Source of the DNA: Thioalkalivibrio sp.
Lineage (GTDB): Bacteria > Pseudomonadota > Gammaproteobacteria > SpSt-1174
Length of the DNA stretch: 22,023 bases
Direction: 5' to 3'
NCBI GenBank assembly: GCA_011046015.1
Contig: DSBO01000034.1
Coordinates: 1 to 22,023, forward strand
Part shown: positions 1-7,726 of the stretch, in pieces
Layout: every line of letters begins with the position of its first letter
Position numbering within the stretch: position 1 is the first letter of the stretch
Notes under the pieces: model-generated
Databases searched by the model: none
Told to the model about the DNA's origin: nothing
What the model saw: only the letters and a program-made list of their open reading frames with translations
Made by a program: the position numbers and the translations under genes

Positions 1-250
1 GCTGCACCTGGGTGGGCAGCTTGTCCTCGTCCGTGAGGCTCGGGGCGATATCGACGATCGGCGCGTTCAGCGGGGCGGAGAACCAGGTGAAGATCTCCTG
101 CGAGAACGGCAGCAGCACCAGCAGGCCCACCACCAGCACCAGCACGATGCGCAGCAGCCGGTCGCGCAGTTCGAACAGGTGCGAGAGAAACCCCTGCTCC
201 TGTGCCTGTTCTGCGGGCTGATCCGGGGCCTTATTCGGGCTTTCGCTCAT
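1..250 (-). CDS. tatC: Sec-independent protein translocase TatC (N-terminal part, cut by window edge)
   Basis: Polytopic inner-membrane subunit of the twin-arginine translocase; with TatB it forms the receptor for twin-arginine signal peptides on folded proteins. Only the first 83 codons lie in the window. They read MSESPNKAPDQPAEQ at the start, then a conserved HLFELRDRLLR motif at about residues 25-35, which is the hallmark cytoplasmic N-terminus of TatC. A hydrophobic first membrane segment (IVLVLVVGLLVLLPF) follows, then the start of the first periplasmic loop. The start ATG (248-250) lies inside the end of tatB, a 20-nt overlap, so the two are probably translationally coupled. It is the last gene seen of the his-tat gene run. 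The identity is secure; the rest of the protein is outside the window. Confidence 0.95.
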   Translation of the reverse strand, partial: MSESPNKAPDQPAEQAQEQGFLSHLFELRDRLLRIVLVLVVGLLVLLPFSQEIFTWFSAPLNAPIVDIAPSLTDEDKLPTQVQ

Positions 251-629
251 GCGGCTTCGAATCGTCGGCAGGTTGGTCCGCGGTGGTGTCCGCGATGCGG
301 GGGGCGGTGTCGCCCTTGACGGCGGGTTCGTCCGGCAGGGCACGCACGAGGTACTCGGTCTCGTCCACCTCCTGCTTCACCTGCTCGCGCGTCTCGTCCA
401 TCATGCGCTTGAGGCGATTGAGTTCTTCTTCCTGCTCGCCCAGCATGCGCTTGAACTCGTCGGCCTGGAACTCGCGCTCGATGTCCGAGCGCATACTCTG
501 CACATAGGAGCGCGCGCGGCCCATCCAGTAGCCGGCCTTGCGCGCAAGGCCGGGCAGGCGCTCGGGCCCGACGACGAGCAGCGCCACCACCATGATGAGC
601 AGGAACTCCGTGATCCCGGCGTCGAACAT
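231..629 (-). CDS. tatB: Sec-independent protein translocase TatB
   Basis: Single-span membrane protein that pairs with TatC to bind twin-arginine substrates. The 132-residue protein starts MFDAGITEFLLI, has one N-terminal membrane helix (about residues 5-21) and the conserved VVGPERLPGLAR hinge at about 20-31. A long charged amphipathic and coiled-coil region follows (about 35-90, rich in E, K, R and Q), then an acidic, proline-containing tail. The E-R-L-P hinge distinguishes TatB from TatA, which has F-G-x-K-x-L. It lies 64 nt after tatA and overlaps tatC by 20 nt. Length and layout are normal for proteobacterial TatB. Confidence 0.96.
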   Translation of the reverse strand: MFDAGITEFLLIMVVALLVVGPERLPGLARKAGYWMGRARSYVQSMRSDIEREFQADEFKRMLGEQEEELNRLKRMMDETREQVKQEVDETEYLVRALPDEPAVKGDTAPRIADTTADQPADDSKPHERKPE

Positions 630-693
630 CGCGTCAATCCCGGCCCGCTGCCCGGTGGCCGTTCAGCGACCGGGACGCGCGGACCGAAGGCCC

Positions 694-933
694 TCAGGCC
701 TTGTCCTTGTCTTCTTTCTTGACTTCGGCGTCGATCACCCGGCCCTGCGCGTCCTGGTCCTCGACCTTGGCCTTCGCGGTGTCTTCCTCGCCTTCCTTCA
801 CCGACTTCTTGAAGCTCTTGATCGCGCCGCCGAGATCGCTGCCGATGTTGCGTAGGCGCTTGGTGCCGAACAGCAGCAGCACGATGGCCAGGATCAGCAA
901 CAGCGACCAGGGACTGATTCCACCAAAACCCAT
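694..933 (-). CDS. tatA: Sec-independent protein translocase TatA
   Basis: Pore-forming subunit of the twin-arginine translocase that oligomerises at the TatBC complex when a substrate is bound. The 79-residue protein has the short N-terminal membrane helix (about residues 7-21), the FGTKRLRNIGSDLGGAIKSFKK hinge and amphipathic helix (about 22-43), and a highly charged E/D/K tail. A clear Shine-Dalgarno AGGAG lies 8 nt before the ATG. It follows hisE after 58 nt with no visible terminator, so the tat genes are probably co-transcribed with the his genes, an arrangement seen in many beta- and gammaproteobacteria. The ending in KKEDKDKA is lysine- and acid-rich, as usual for TatA. Confidence 0.96.
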   Translation of the reverse strand: MGFGGISPWSLLLILAIVLLLFGTKRLRNIGSDLGGAIKSFKKSVKEGEEDTAKAKVEDQDAQGRVIDAEVKKEDKDKA

Positions 934-991
934 AACGTTATCTCCTAAGAAAATGCATCACACAGCGCGGATGACGATGCGGCGCGCGTGT

Positions 992-1315
992 CTATTCCCC
1001 GCGCTGCGCCTTTTCCTCCAGGCCGGAGAGACCGAAGCGCCGGTCCAGTTCGGCCAGCACCTCGCGCGGCCCGAGGCCCTGCTGGGCCAGCAGCACCAGG
1101 GTATGAAACCACAGATCGGCGACCTCATAAACGATCTTGTCCGCCTGCCCATCCTTGGCGGCCATAACCGTCTCGGTGGCCTCCTCGCCGATCTTCTTGA
1201 GGATGGCGTCCAGCCCCCGGGCATAGAGCTTCGCCACGTAGGAACTGTCGGGATCGGCCTGCTTGCGGGCCTCGAGCACCGCGGCCAGGCGGTCGAGGAT
1301 CTGGTTTTCGTTCAT
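992..1315 (-). CDS. hisE: Phosphoribosyl-ATP pyrophosphatase HisE
   Basis: Second step of histidine synthesis: hydrolyses phosphoribosyl-ATP to phosphoribosyl-AMP and pyrophosphate in the cytoplasm. The 107-residue protein shows the all-alpha MazG-like fold signatures: KKIGEEATETVMAAKDG at about residues 39-55 with the metal-binding E-E-x-x-E, then a second acidic helix, YEVADLWFH. The ATG at 1313-1315 was chosen because it overlaps the hisI stop as ATGA; upstream in-frame starts would intrude into hisI and lack family similarity. HisE is a separate protein here, not fused to HisI as in enteric bacteria. Confidence 0.95.
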   Translation of the reverse strand: MNENQILDRLAAVLEARKQADPDSSYVAKLYARGLDAILKKIGEEATETVMAAKDGQADKIVYEVADLWFHTLVLLAQQGLGPREVLAELDRRFGLSGLEEKAQRGE

Positions 1316-1698
1316 CCGTAAATCTCTTTCGGGTCCTTGAGCACGGGGTCGACCACCACCCATTTGCCGTTTTCGAGGCGCTGAAAGAAACAGTTGTGCC
1401 TACCCGTATGACAGGCGATGCCGCCCAACTGTTCAACCGTCAGCAGGATCACATCGCGGTCGCAGTCGAGGCGGATATCGTGGACCTTCTGCACGTGCCC
1501 GGAGGATTCGCCCTTGTGCCAGAGGCGACCGCGCGAACGCGACCAGTACACGGCCTCGCCCAGCTCGGCGGTCTTCGCCAGGGCCTCGCGGTTCATCCAG
1601 GCGAACATCAGCACCTTGCCGGTACCGGCCTCCTGGGCGATCACCGGCACCAGGCCATCGGCCGTCCAGGTGATTTGATCGAGCCAGCTGTCGGACAT
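1312..1698 (-). CDS. hisI: Phosphoribosyl-AMP cyclohydrolase HisI
   Basis: Third step of histidine synthesis: opens the adenine ring of phosphoribosyl-AMP; a zinc enzyme. The protein, 128 residues from the chosen start MSDSWLDQITW, carries LMFAWMNREAL and the metal-binding block with D-C-D-R-D followed by GGIACHTGRHNCFF near the C-terminus, where the conserved cysteines sit. Start choice is uncertain: two further in-frame ATGs lie 6 and 12 nt upstream, and none has a good Shine-Dalgarno. The gene starts 55 nt after hisF and overlaps hisE by 4 nt. Confidence 0.94.
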   Translation of the reverse strand: MSDSWLDQITWTADGLVPVIAQEAGTGKVLMFAWMNREALAKTAELGEAVYWSRSRGRLWHKGESSGHVQKVHDIRLDCDRDVILLTVEQLGGIACHTGRHNCFFQRLENGKWVVVDPVLKDPKEIYG

Positions 1699-1753
1699 GG
1701 TCATACGCATGAAGAGGAACGGACGGGCCAGTCTATCACAGCCCGCGGGGCCT

Positions 1754-2521
<768 letters not shown>

Positions 2522-2528
2522 GCGCGGA

Positions 2529-3275
2529 TCAGCTGCCGGCGGCGTCGTAACGGTCGGCCAGGGCCTGCGCCTCGGCCAGGTCGATGGCGCCCTCGTAGAG
2601 GGCGCGGCCCAGGATCGCGCCCTGGATGCCTTCCTCGCCGGTCTCGCACAGGGCCTTGATGTCATCGATATTGCTGACCCCGCCGGAGGCGATCACCGGG
2701 ATGTGGATGGCCTCGGCCAGGCGGCGCGTGGCCTCGACGTTGACGCCCTGCATCATGCCGTCGCGCGAGATGTCGGTGTAGACGATGGCGGCCACGCCGT
2801 CGCTCTCGAAGTGCTGGGCAAGGTCGATGACATCGTGATGGGAGAGCTTGGACCAGCCGTCGATGGCGACCTTGCCGTCCTTCGCGTCCAGCCCGACGAT
2901 GATGTGGCCCGGGAATTCCAGACAGAGGTCGTTGACGAAGTGCGGGGCGCTCACGGCCTTGGTCCCGATGATGGTGTACTGCACGCCGGCGTCCAGGTAG
3001 GCCTGCACGGTATCCTCGTCGCGAATGCCGCCGCCGACCTGGATCGGAATGTCCGGGTGGGCGCGGGCGATGGCCTCGATCACCCCCATGTTCATGGGCT
3101 TGCCGGCGAAGGCCCCGTCGAGGTCGACCAGGTGCAGCCGGCGCGCGCCCTGCTCCACCCACTGGGTGGCGATGGCCACCGGGTCGTCGGAAAACACGGT
3201 GGAATCTTCCATGCGCCCCTGACGCAGGCGCACGCACTTGCCTTCTTTGAGATCGATGGCCGGGATCAGCAGCAT
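2529..3275 (-). CDS. hisA: ProFAR isomerase HisA
   Basis: Fourth step of histidine synthesis: an Amadori rearrangement of ProFAR to PRFAR on a TIM barrel. The 248-residue protein starts MLLIPAIDLKEGKCVRL with catalytic Asp8. It has HLVDLDGAFAG at about 48-58, IQVGGGIR at about 78-85, IVGLDAKDGKVAIDGW around residue 130 with the second catalytic Asp, YTDISRDGMMQG, and the phosphate-gripping VIASGGVS. Length is normal for the family. It lies 43 nt after hisH and 7 nt before hisF. Confidence 0.97.
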   Translation of the reverse strand: MLLIPAIDLKEGKCVRLRQGRMEDSTVFSDDPVAIATQWVEQGARRLHLVDLDGAFAGKPMNMGVIEAIARAHPDIPIQVGGGIRDEDTVQAYLDAGVQYTIIGTKAVSAPHFVNDLCLEFPGHIIVGLDAKDGKVAIDGWSKLSHHDVIDLAQHFESDGVAAIVYTDISRDGMMQGVNVEATRRLAEAIHIPVIASGGVSNIDDIKALCETGEEGIQGAILGRALYEGAIDLAEAQALADRYDAAGS

Positions 3276-3318
3276 CGTTCCGTCCCCTGTTGATGACTGT
3301 GGTTGAGCATGAGTGAGT

Positions 3319-3969
3319 CTAGCCCTGGCCGTTCCAGGCCGCGAAGTTGGCCAGCAGGCGCAGGCCCGCCTCGGCGCTCTTCTCGGGATGGCACTGGAGG
3401 GCGAATACGTTAGCGCGGGCGATGGCCGAGGTAAAACGCAGGCCGTACTCGGTGGTGCCCGCGATCAGCCCCGGGTCCTCGGGCTCCAGATAGTAGCTGT
3501 GCACGAAGTAGAAGCGGCTGTCCTGGGCGATGCCGGCCCACAGCGGGTGCTCGCGCTCTTGGTGGACCTGGTTCCAGCCCATGTGCGGGATCTTCAGGCG
3601 TTCGCCGCTGTGCGGATCGTGCAGGTCGGTGCCGAAGTACCGCACCTTGCCGGGAAACAGCCCCAGGCAGTCGGTGCCGGCGTTTTCCTCGGAGAAGTCC
3701 ACCAATACCTGCATGCCCATGCAGATGCCGAGGAAAGGCCGGGTGGCGGCCGCCTCGCGCACCGCGTCGCGCAGGCCGTGCTCGCCCAGGGCCCGCATGC
3801 AGTCGCGCGCCGCCCCCTGACCCGGGAAGACCACGCGGTCGGCGGCTAGCACCTCGCGGGCGTCGGAGGTGACCAGGACGCGGGTGCCGGCCGGGGCCAC
3901 GTGTTCGCAGGCCTTGGCCACGGAGCGCAGGTTGCCCATGCCGTAATCGATGACTGCCAGTGTCGTCAT
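3319..3969 (-). CDS. hisH: Imidazole glycerol phosphate synthase glutaminase subunit HisH
   Basis: Class I glutamine amidotransferase that makes ammonia for HisF. The 216-residue protein has the N-terminal VIDYGMGNLRSV motif, the oxyanion-strand motif FPGQGA at about 48-53 and the nucleophile Cys83 in LGICMGMQVL. The catalytic His194 and Glu196 lie in LQCHPEKSAE. All three members of the triad are present. It starts 83 nt after hisB ends and is followed by hisA after 43 nt. No good Shine-Dalgarno was seen in front of the ATG. Confidence 0.97.
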   Translation of the reverse strand: MTTLAVIDYGMGNLRSVAKACEHVAPAGTRVLVTSDAREVLAADRVVFPGQGAARDCMRALGEHGLRDAVREAAATRPFLGICMGMQVLVDFSEENAGTDCLGLFPGKVRYFGTDLHDPHSGERLKIPHMGWNQVHQEREHPLWAGIAQDSRFYFVHSYYLEPEDPGLIAGTTEYGLRFTSAIARANVFALQCHPEKSAEAGLRLLANFAAWNGQG

Positions 3970-4052
3970 GTCAGGAAAACCGTGGGAGGCAGCGCACAGG
4001 CCGGTGAGACATCACTCTACCCGGCCCGGCGCCGCCGGATGGGTTTCATTGC

Positions 4053-4646
4053 TTAAAGCGTGCCCTTGGTCGACGGTGTCACGCCCTGCATGCGCGGATC
4101 CGGCTCCACGGCCATGCGCAGGGCGCGGCCGAAGGCCTTGAAGATGGTCTCGGCAATGTGATGGGCGTTGCGACCCCGGATCGAGTCGATGTGCACCGTC
4201 GCCCGGGCGTGATTGACGAAACCCTGGAAGAACTCGCTGATCAGATCCACGTCGAAGTTACCGATGCGCGCTCGCGGGTAATCGACATGGTAATCGAGCC
4301 CCGGTCGCCCGGAAAAATCGATGACCACGCGCGACAGCGCCTCGTCCAGCGGCACGTAGGCGTGGCCGTAGCGACGGATCCCCTTCTTGTCGCCCAAGGC
4401 CCTGGCGAAGGCCTCGCCCAGGGTGATGCCGGCATCCTCTACGGTGTGGTGCGCGTCGATGTGCAGGTCGCCATCGGCCTTCAGGTCGATGTCGATCAGG
4501 CCGTGACGGGCCACCTGATCGAGCATGTGCTCGAAAAACGGGATGCCGGTGGCAAAGGAGGCCTTGCCGTTGCCGTCGAGGTTGATACTGGCGGTGATCT
4601 TCGTTTCCAGGGTGTCGCGGGAAACGGACGCGGTGCGTTCGGCCAT
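4053..4646 (-). CDS. hisB: Imidazoleglycerol-phosphate dehydratase HisB (monofunctional)
   Basis: Manganese enzyme of the sixth step, dehydrating imidazole glycerol phosphate to imidazole acetol phosphate. The 197-residue protein has the two repeated metal-site motifs HHTVED (66-71) and HHIAET (162-167), plus FFEHMLDQ at about 37-44. It lacks the N-terminal histidinol-phosphatase domain of the bifunctional enteric HisB, so another phosphatase must act elsewhere. The ATG at 4644-4646 was preferred over an in-frame start at 4694: it matches the family N-terminus (MAERTASVSRDTLETK), and the longer start lies upstream of the proposed -10 element. It is the first gene of the his-tat run. Confidence 0.96.
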   Translation of the reverse strand: MAERTASVSRDTLETKITASINLDGNGKASFATGIPFFEHMLDQVARHGLIDIDLKADGDLHIDAHHTVEDAGITLGEAFARALGDKKGIRRYGHAYVPLDEALSRVVIDFSGRPGLDYHVDYPRARIGNFDVDLISEFFQGFVNHARATVHIDSIRGRNAHHIAETIFKAFGRALRMAVEPDPRMQGVTPSTKGTL

Positions 4647-4684
4647 GGGTCCAGAGCGGGTTCGGGCGGTGAATAGGGTGAAAA

Positions 4685-4693
4685 ATGATAGCA
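4685..4693 (-). promoter_or_regulatory. Candidate extended -10 promoter of the his-tat operon
   Basis: On the minus strand this reads TGCTATCAT, an extended -10 (TGn plus TATCAT). It would start transcription near 4678, about 30 nt before the hisB ATG. No good -35 lies at the right distance; a perfect TTGACA exists upstream but 26 nt away. Extended -10 promoters tolerate a poor -35. This is a motif match only. Confidence 0.4.
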
Positions 4694-4740
4694 CAGTTGC
4701 GCGCGCCGCAATGCGCTGTCAACCGAAAACTGGTTCGCGG

Positions 4741-4754
4741 TTGATAACGATCAG
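4741..4754 (+). promoter_or_regulatory. FNR/Anr box upstream of fnr
   Basis: The sequence TTGATAACGATCAG matches the FNR consensus TTGAT-N4-ATCAA at 9 of 10 defined positions. It lies 56 nt before the fnr start codon and overlaps the best -35 candidate of that gene, which suggests oxygen-dependent autorepression. Its centre is about 70 nt upstream of the putative his transcription start, not at the -41.5 position usual for FNR activation, so control of the his genes is less likely. Confidence 0.75.
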
Positions 4755-4770
4755 ACAATCTAGCCATAAT
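4741..4770 (+). promoter_or_regulatory. Candidate sigma-70 promoter of fnr
   Basis: TTGATA (4741-4746, one mismatch to TTGACA) and CATAAT (4765-4770, one mismatch to TATAAT) are separated by 18 nt. Transcription would start near 4777, giving a leader of about 34 nt to the ATG at 4811. The FNR box covers the -35. The inferred start falls after the upstream in-frame ATG at 4769, which supports the shorter protein. Confidence 0.5.
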
Positions 4771-4810
4771 GCCTGAAGACCATCTGCATTGCGGGTACAG
4801 GAATCGGCGC

Positions 4811-5575
4811 ATGTCGGACAACGCATCGAAGAACATCGTCAGCATCTCGGGCCTCAAGCAGGCCTGCAAGCACTGCAGCCTGCACGACCTGTGCCTGCCC
4901 ATGGGCGTGGATGACAGCGACCTGGACGCGCTGGAATCGCTGCTCAAGCCCCGCCGCCCCGTGCAGCGCAACGAGCACCTGTACCGCGCCGGCGACCGGC
5001 TGACCTCCATTTACGCCGTGCGCTCGGGCTCGGTGAAGACGTACAGCCTGACCAACGACGGCCGCGAACAGATCACCGGCTTCCACCTGCCAGGCGAGCT
5101 GATCGGGCTGGATGCGATCAACGACAACACCCACCCCTGTTCGGCCCGTGCACTGGAGACCTCCAGCGTCTGCGAGATGCCCTTCGACCAGCTCGAGCAC
5201 CTGGCCATGCGCATCCCGGGCCTGCAGCACCAGCTGTTTCGCATCATGAGCCGCGAACTCAAGAGCGACGAGCAGTTCATGACACTGCTCGGCAAGAAGA
5301 ACGCCGACGAACGCCTCGCTTCCTTCCTGGTCGGCCTGTCCAACCGCTTCAAGGAGCGCGGCTACTCGGCCACCGAGTTCAACCTGAGCATGTCCCGCAA
5401 CGACATCGCCAACTACCTGGGGCTGGCGGTCGAGACGGTCTCGCGTCTGTTCTCGCGCCTGCAGGACGACGGCATCATGACCGTGGACCGCAAGCTCATC
5501 CACATCACCGACCTCTCCCGCCTCAACCAGCTGGCCGGTGTCAGCTGCGACAAGCCGATGAACCGCACGGGCTGA
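4811..5575 (+). CDS. fnr: Fnr/Anr family oxygen-sensing transcription regulator
   Basis: Crp-Fnr superfamily activator that holds an oxygen-labile 4Fe-4S cluster and, when anaerobic, dimerises and binds TTGAT-N4-ATCAA sites. The 254-residue protein has the cluster cysteines Cys19, Cys22 and Cys28 (C-x2-C-x5-C in ACKHCSLHDLC) and Cys121 in SSVCEMPF, the same spacing as E. coli FNR. A cyclic-nucleotide-like beta barrel covers about 30-145. The C-terminal helix-turn-helix has the recognition helix AVETVSRLFSRLQ with the E-x-x-S-R residues that read the FNR half-site. The ATG at 4811 has AGGA about 8 nt upstream; an earlier in-frame ATG (4769) has no ribosome site and overlaps the promoter. It converges on the next minus-strand gene with only 6 nt between the stops. 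Confidence 0.96.
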   Translation: MSDNASKNIVSISGLKQACKHCSLHDLCLPMGVDDSDLDALESLLKPRRPVQRNEHLYRAGDRLTSIYAVRSGSVKTYSLTNDGREQITGFHLPGELIGLDAINDNTHPCSARALETSSVCEMPFDQLEHLAMRIPGLQHQLFRIMSRELKSDEQFMTLLGKKNADERLASFLVGLSNRFKERGYSATEFNLSMSRNDIANYLGLAVETVSRLFSRLQDDGIMTVDRKLIHITDLSRLNQLAGVSCDKPMNRTG

Positions 5576-5581
5576 GCCCGC

Positions 5582-6281
5582 CTAGAGCAGGCGCCTGGGC
5601 GCGAACTCCTGGGCGGCGGGCAACCGCTCCGCCCGCGCCACCGCCTCTGCCAGCAACCGATCGACCACCACCGGGCCGAATAACTCGCAGGCGCTCACGT
5701 AGAGCCGATGCAGGATCGCCTGCAGCGCGCTCACGTCGAGGCTCGTCGGTAGTTGTTCCCGGGCCTGCTGCATCATCCAGCGGCCGACCGCCTGGGCGTC
5801 CCGCGTCGGCAGTCGCAAGGTGTTCAGGCGCTCCATCGCATCCACCCGTACCTTGATGGCCTTCTCCTCGTCCTGCTGCGCCAGGGCGGCGAGCAGCGGC
5901 TCGCTCACGCTGGCGAACACGGTCACGGCCGCGCGCGCCGGCCAGGGGCGCCGCGGTCGCAGGGGCCGCGTCCGGGGCGCGGGCCCTGGCGTAGCGCTCG
6001 AGGGCGACCCCCGGATCCGGCGGTAGCTGATCCTCGTCCATCGTCAGGGCACGCATCAGGCTGCGGTATATCTCGCCATGGCGCGCATCCAGCGCAGCCA
6101 TTGTGCACACGGTCGAGACGAACCCGTGCAGGGCGTAGACCGGGCCGCCGGCAAAACGCGTCTCCCACAGCAGCAGGGCCTCGAGGACCTGCGCCTCCGT
6201 CAGGAACGGGCGCAGCCCGCCATAGACGGCGCGGCGACGCCGCGCGCGTTCCCCGGCGCTCACCTCCCTGTTCGTCGCCAT
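5582..6281 (-). pseudogene. Unrecognised gene coupled to amt, reading frame broken by a frameshift
   Basis: Two adjoining minus-strand frames look like halves of one protein of about 230 residues. The first half starts MATNREVSAGERARRRRAVYG at 6281 and is protein-like to about RYARARAPDAAPA (near 5965). After that its frame degenerates into Arg/Gly/Ala-rich noise running to 5541, antisense to the fnr end. The +1 frame then carries a good helical protein from about 5926 (VTVFASVSEPLLAAL) to a stop at 5582, with LHRLYVSACELFGPVVVDRLL near the end. The shift lies in an Ala/Pro-rich linker at about 5927-5990 that contains three C4 runs, so a one-base insertion or a sequencing error is plausible. 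The start is firm: AAGGAG lies 7 nt before the ATG and only 3 nt separate it from the amt stop. I do not recognise the family; no membrane segment is seen. Confidence 0.6.
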
Positions 6282-6284
6282 GCC

Positions 6285-7574
6285 CTACTCCTTACCCGCG
6301 TGCAGGATCTCGCCCTGGAACTCGGGGTAACCCACCTCGGAGTGCTCGCTGAAATCCAGCCCGCGCTGTTCGTCCACCGTGCTCGCGCGCAGGCCGATCA
6401 ACCGGTGGATGACGAGGTACATGAGCAGCGCCAGCGGGAAGGCCCAGAGGAAACCGGCCACCACCCCCAGCGCCTGGATGGCGACCTGAACGGGATTGAA
6501 GAGGTCACCGGTCACGAACAGGCCGGCGGCCAGGGTACCCCACACGCCCGCGAACCCATGCACGGGCACGGCCCCGACCACGTCGTCGAGCCCGAGCCCC
6601 TCCAGCAGGTCGGTGCCGAACACGACGGTCAACCCGGCCACCAGCCCGGTCACCACGGCGAACAGCGGCTCCATGGTCGCGCAGCCGGCGGTGATGGCCA
6701 CCAGCCCGCCGATTGCGCCATTGACGTTCTGTGTAAGCAGGATCGGACGTCGCAGGATGAAGAGGGTGAGCAGCACCCCGAGCGCGCCCGCGGCCGCAGC
6801 CAGGTGCGTGTTGAGCGCGATCAGGCCGATCGTGGTCTCGGCGGCGGTGGTACTGCCGGCGTTGAAACCGAACCACCCCAGCCACAGGATGAAACCGCCC
6901 AGCGCCACCTGCGTCAGGTTGTGACCGGGTAACGGGCGCGTCTCGCCCTGCTCGCCGAACCGACCCAGGCGGGGACCGAGCACGATGATTCCCGCGAGTG
7001 CCACCCAGGCGCCCACCGAGTGCACCACGGTGGATCCGGCGAAGTCGATGAACCCGAGCTGGGCCAGCCAGCCCTCGCCACCGTACAGGCTCCCCCACAC
7101 CCAGCTGCCGAACACGGGATAGATCAGGGCACAGATCACCACAGCGCCGGCCAGATAGGCCTGGTAGCGGGTGCGCTCGGCCATCGCGCCGCTCGCGATG
7201 GTGACGGCGGTGGCAGCGAACATGGTCTGGAAGAACAGCAGACTGTAGTCGAGGTGCTCGGCATTGCCGAGCAGGAAGTGGCTCTGACCGAACAAGCCGG
7301 TCGGGTTGTCGCCGAACATGAGGCCGTAGCCCACCAGCCAGAACGCGAGGCTACCGAGGCAGACGTCCATGAAGTTCTTCATCACCACGTTGACGGCATT
7401 CTTGGCACGGGACATGCCGCTCTCGAGCAGGGCGAAGCCGGCCTGCATGAAGAACACCAGGGCCGCGGCGACAACCACCCACAGGGTGTCGACCGCGGCC
7501 TGGATGTCAGTGGTGTCAGCCTGGGCGGCAAGGGGAAACGGCAGGAGGCAGGGCAGTAGCCAGCGTATCGTCAT
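6285..7574 (-). CDS. amt: Amt/Mep/Rh family ammonium transporter
   Basis: Inner-membrane channel for ammonium uptake, working as a trimer. The 429-residue precursor begins with a signal peptide (MTIRWLLPCLLPFPLAAQA, likely cleaved before Asp20) and has about 11 membrane segments. The twin pore histidines are His185 in FAGSTVVHSVGAW and His339 in VPVHGFAGVWG. The periplasmic recruitment Asp lies in IDFAGS, and the signature FNAGST lies at 237-242. The start MTIRW was chosen because it gives a proper signal peptide and lies about 39 nt after the start predicted from the sigma-54 element; in-frame starts at 7634 and 7706 are upstream of that. No glnK is adjacent, unlike the common amt-glnK pair; the coupled downstream gene is the broken unknown gene. 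Confidence 0.95.
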   Translation of the reverse strand: MTIRWLLPCLLPFPLAAQADTTDIQAAVDTLWVVVAAALVFFMQAGFALLESGMSRAKNAVNVVMKNFMDVCLGSLAFWLVGYGLMFGDNPTGLFGQSHFLLGNAEHLDYSLLFFQTMFAATAVTIASGAMAERTRYQAYLAGAVVICALIYPVFGSWVWGSLYGGEGWLAQLGFIDFAGSTVVHSVGAWVALAGIIVLGPRLGRFGEQGETRPLPGHNLTQVALGGFILWLGWFGFNAGSTTAAETTIGLIALNTHLAAAAGALGVLLTLFILRRPILLTQNVNGAIGGLVAITAGCATMEPLFAVVTGLVAGLTVVFGTDLLEGLGLDDVVGAVPVHGFAGVWGTLAAGLFVTGDLFNPVQVAIQALGVVAGFLWAFPLALLMYLVIHRLIGLRASTVDEQRGLDFSEHSEVGYPEFQGEILHAGKE

Positions 7575-7622
7575 GGGCGCATCCGTTTCGCTAGGGTCGT
7601 GGACAGACTCACGACTACGGAT

Positions 7623-7639
7623 TGCAAACGCCATGCCAG
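7623..7639 (-). promoter_or_regulatory. Sigma-54 (-24/-12) promoter of amt
   Basis: The minus strand reads CTGGCATGGCGTTTGCA. Against the sigma-54 consensus YTGGCACGNNNNTTGCW it differs at one position only, and the invariant GG (-24) and GC (-12) are exactly 10 nt apart. The predicted start near 7612 leaves a leader of about 39 nt before the amt ATG. This fits nitrogen control of amt through NtrC and RpoN. I saw no clear NtrC dyad in the remaining 90 nt up to dtd, so the enhancer may be weak or further away. Confidence 0.75.
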
Positions 7640-7726
7640 CCCGCCGGAAACGGCCTGCGGGCCCGAGCGGGGTGTCACGGGGTTCGAACAGCGGGCGCAG
7701 GCGCACCGGAACGGGGACGGGACGCC

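Noticed and set aside
4716..4721. Perfect TTGACA on the minus strand as -35 of the his promoter
   Set aside because: It lies 26 nt from the best -10 (TATCAT), and at 17-18 nt spacing no -10-like hexamer is present.
5541..5926. Reading the unknown gene after amt as one intact protein ending at 5541
   Set aside because: After about 5965 the frame is Arg/Gly/Ala noise antisense to the fnr end, while the neighbouring frame carries a normal helical protein ending at 5582.
7639..7662. GC-rich inverted repeat between dtd and amt as a terminator of dtd
   Set aside because: It needs a 4-nt bulge and has no T run; it could be chance in GC-rich DNA.
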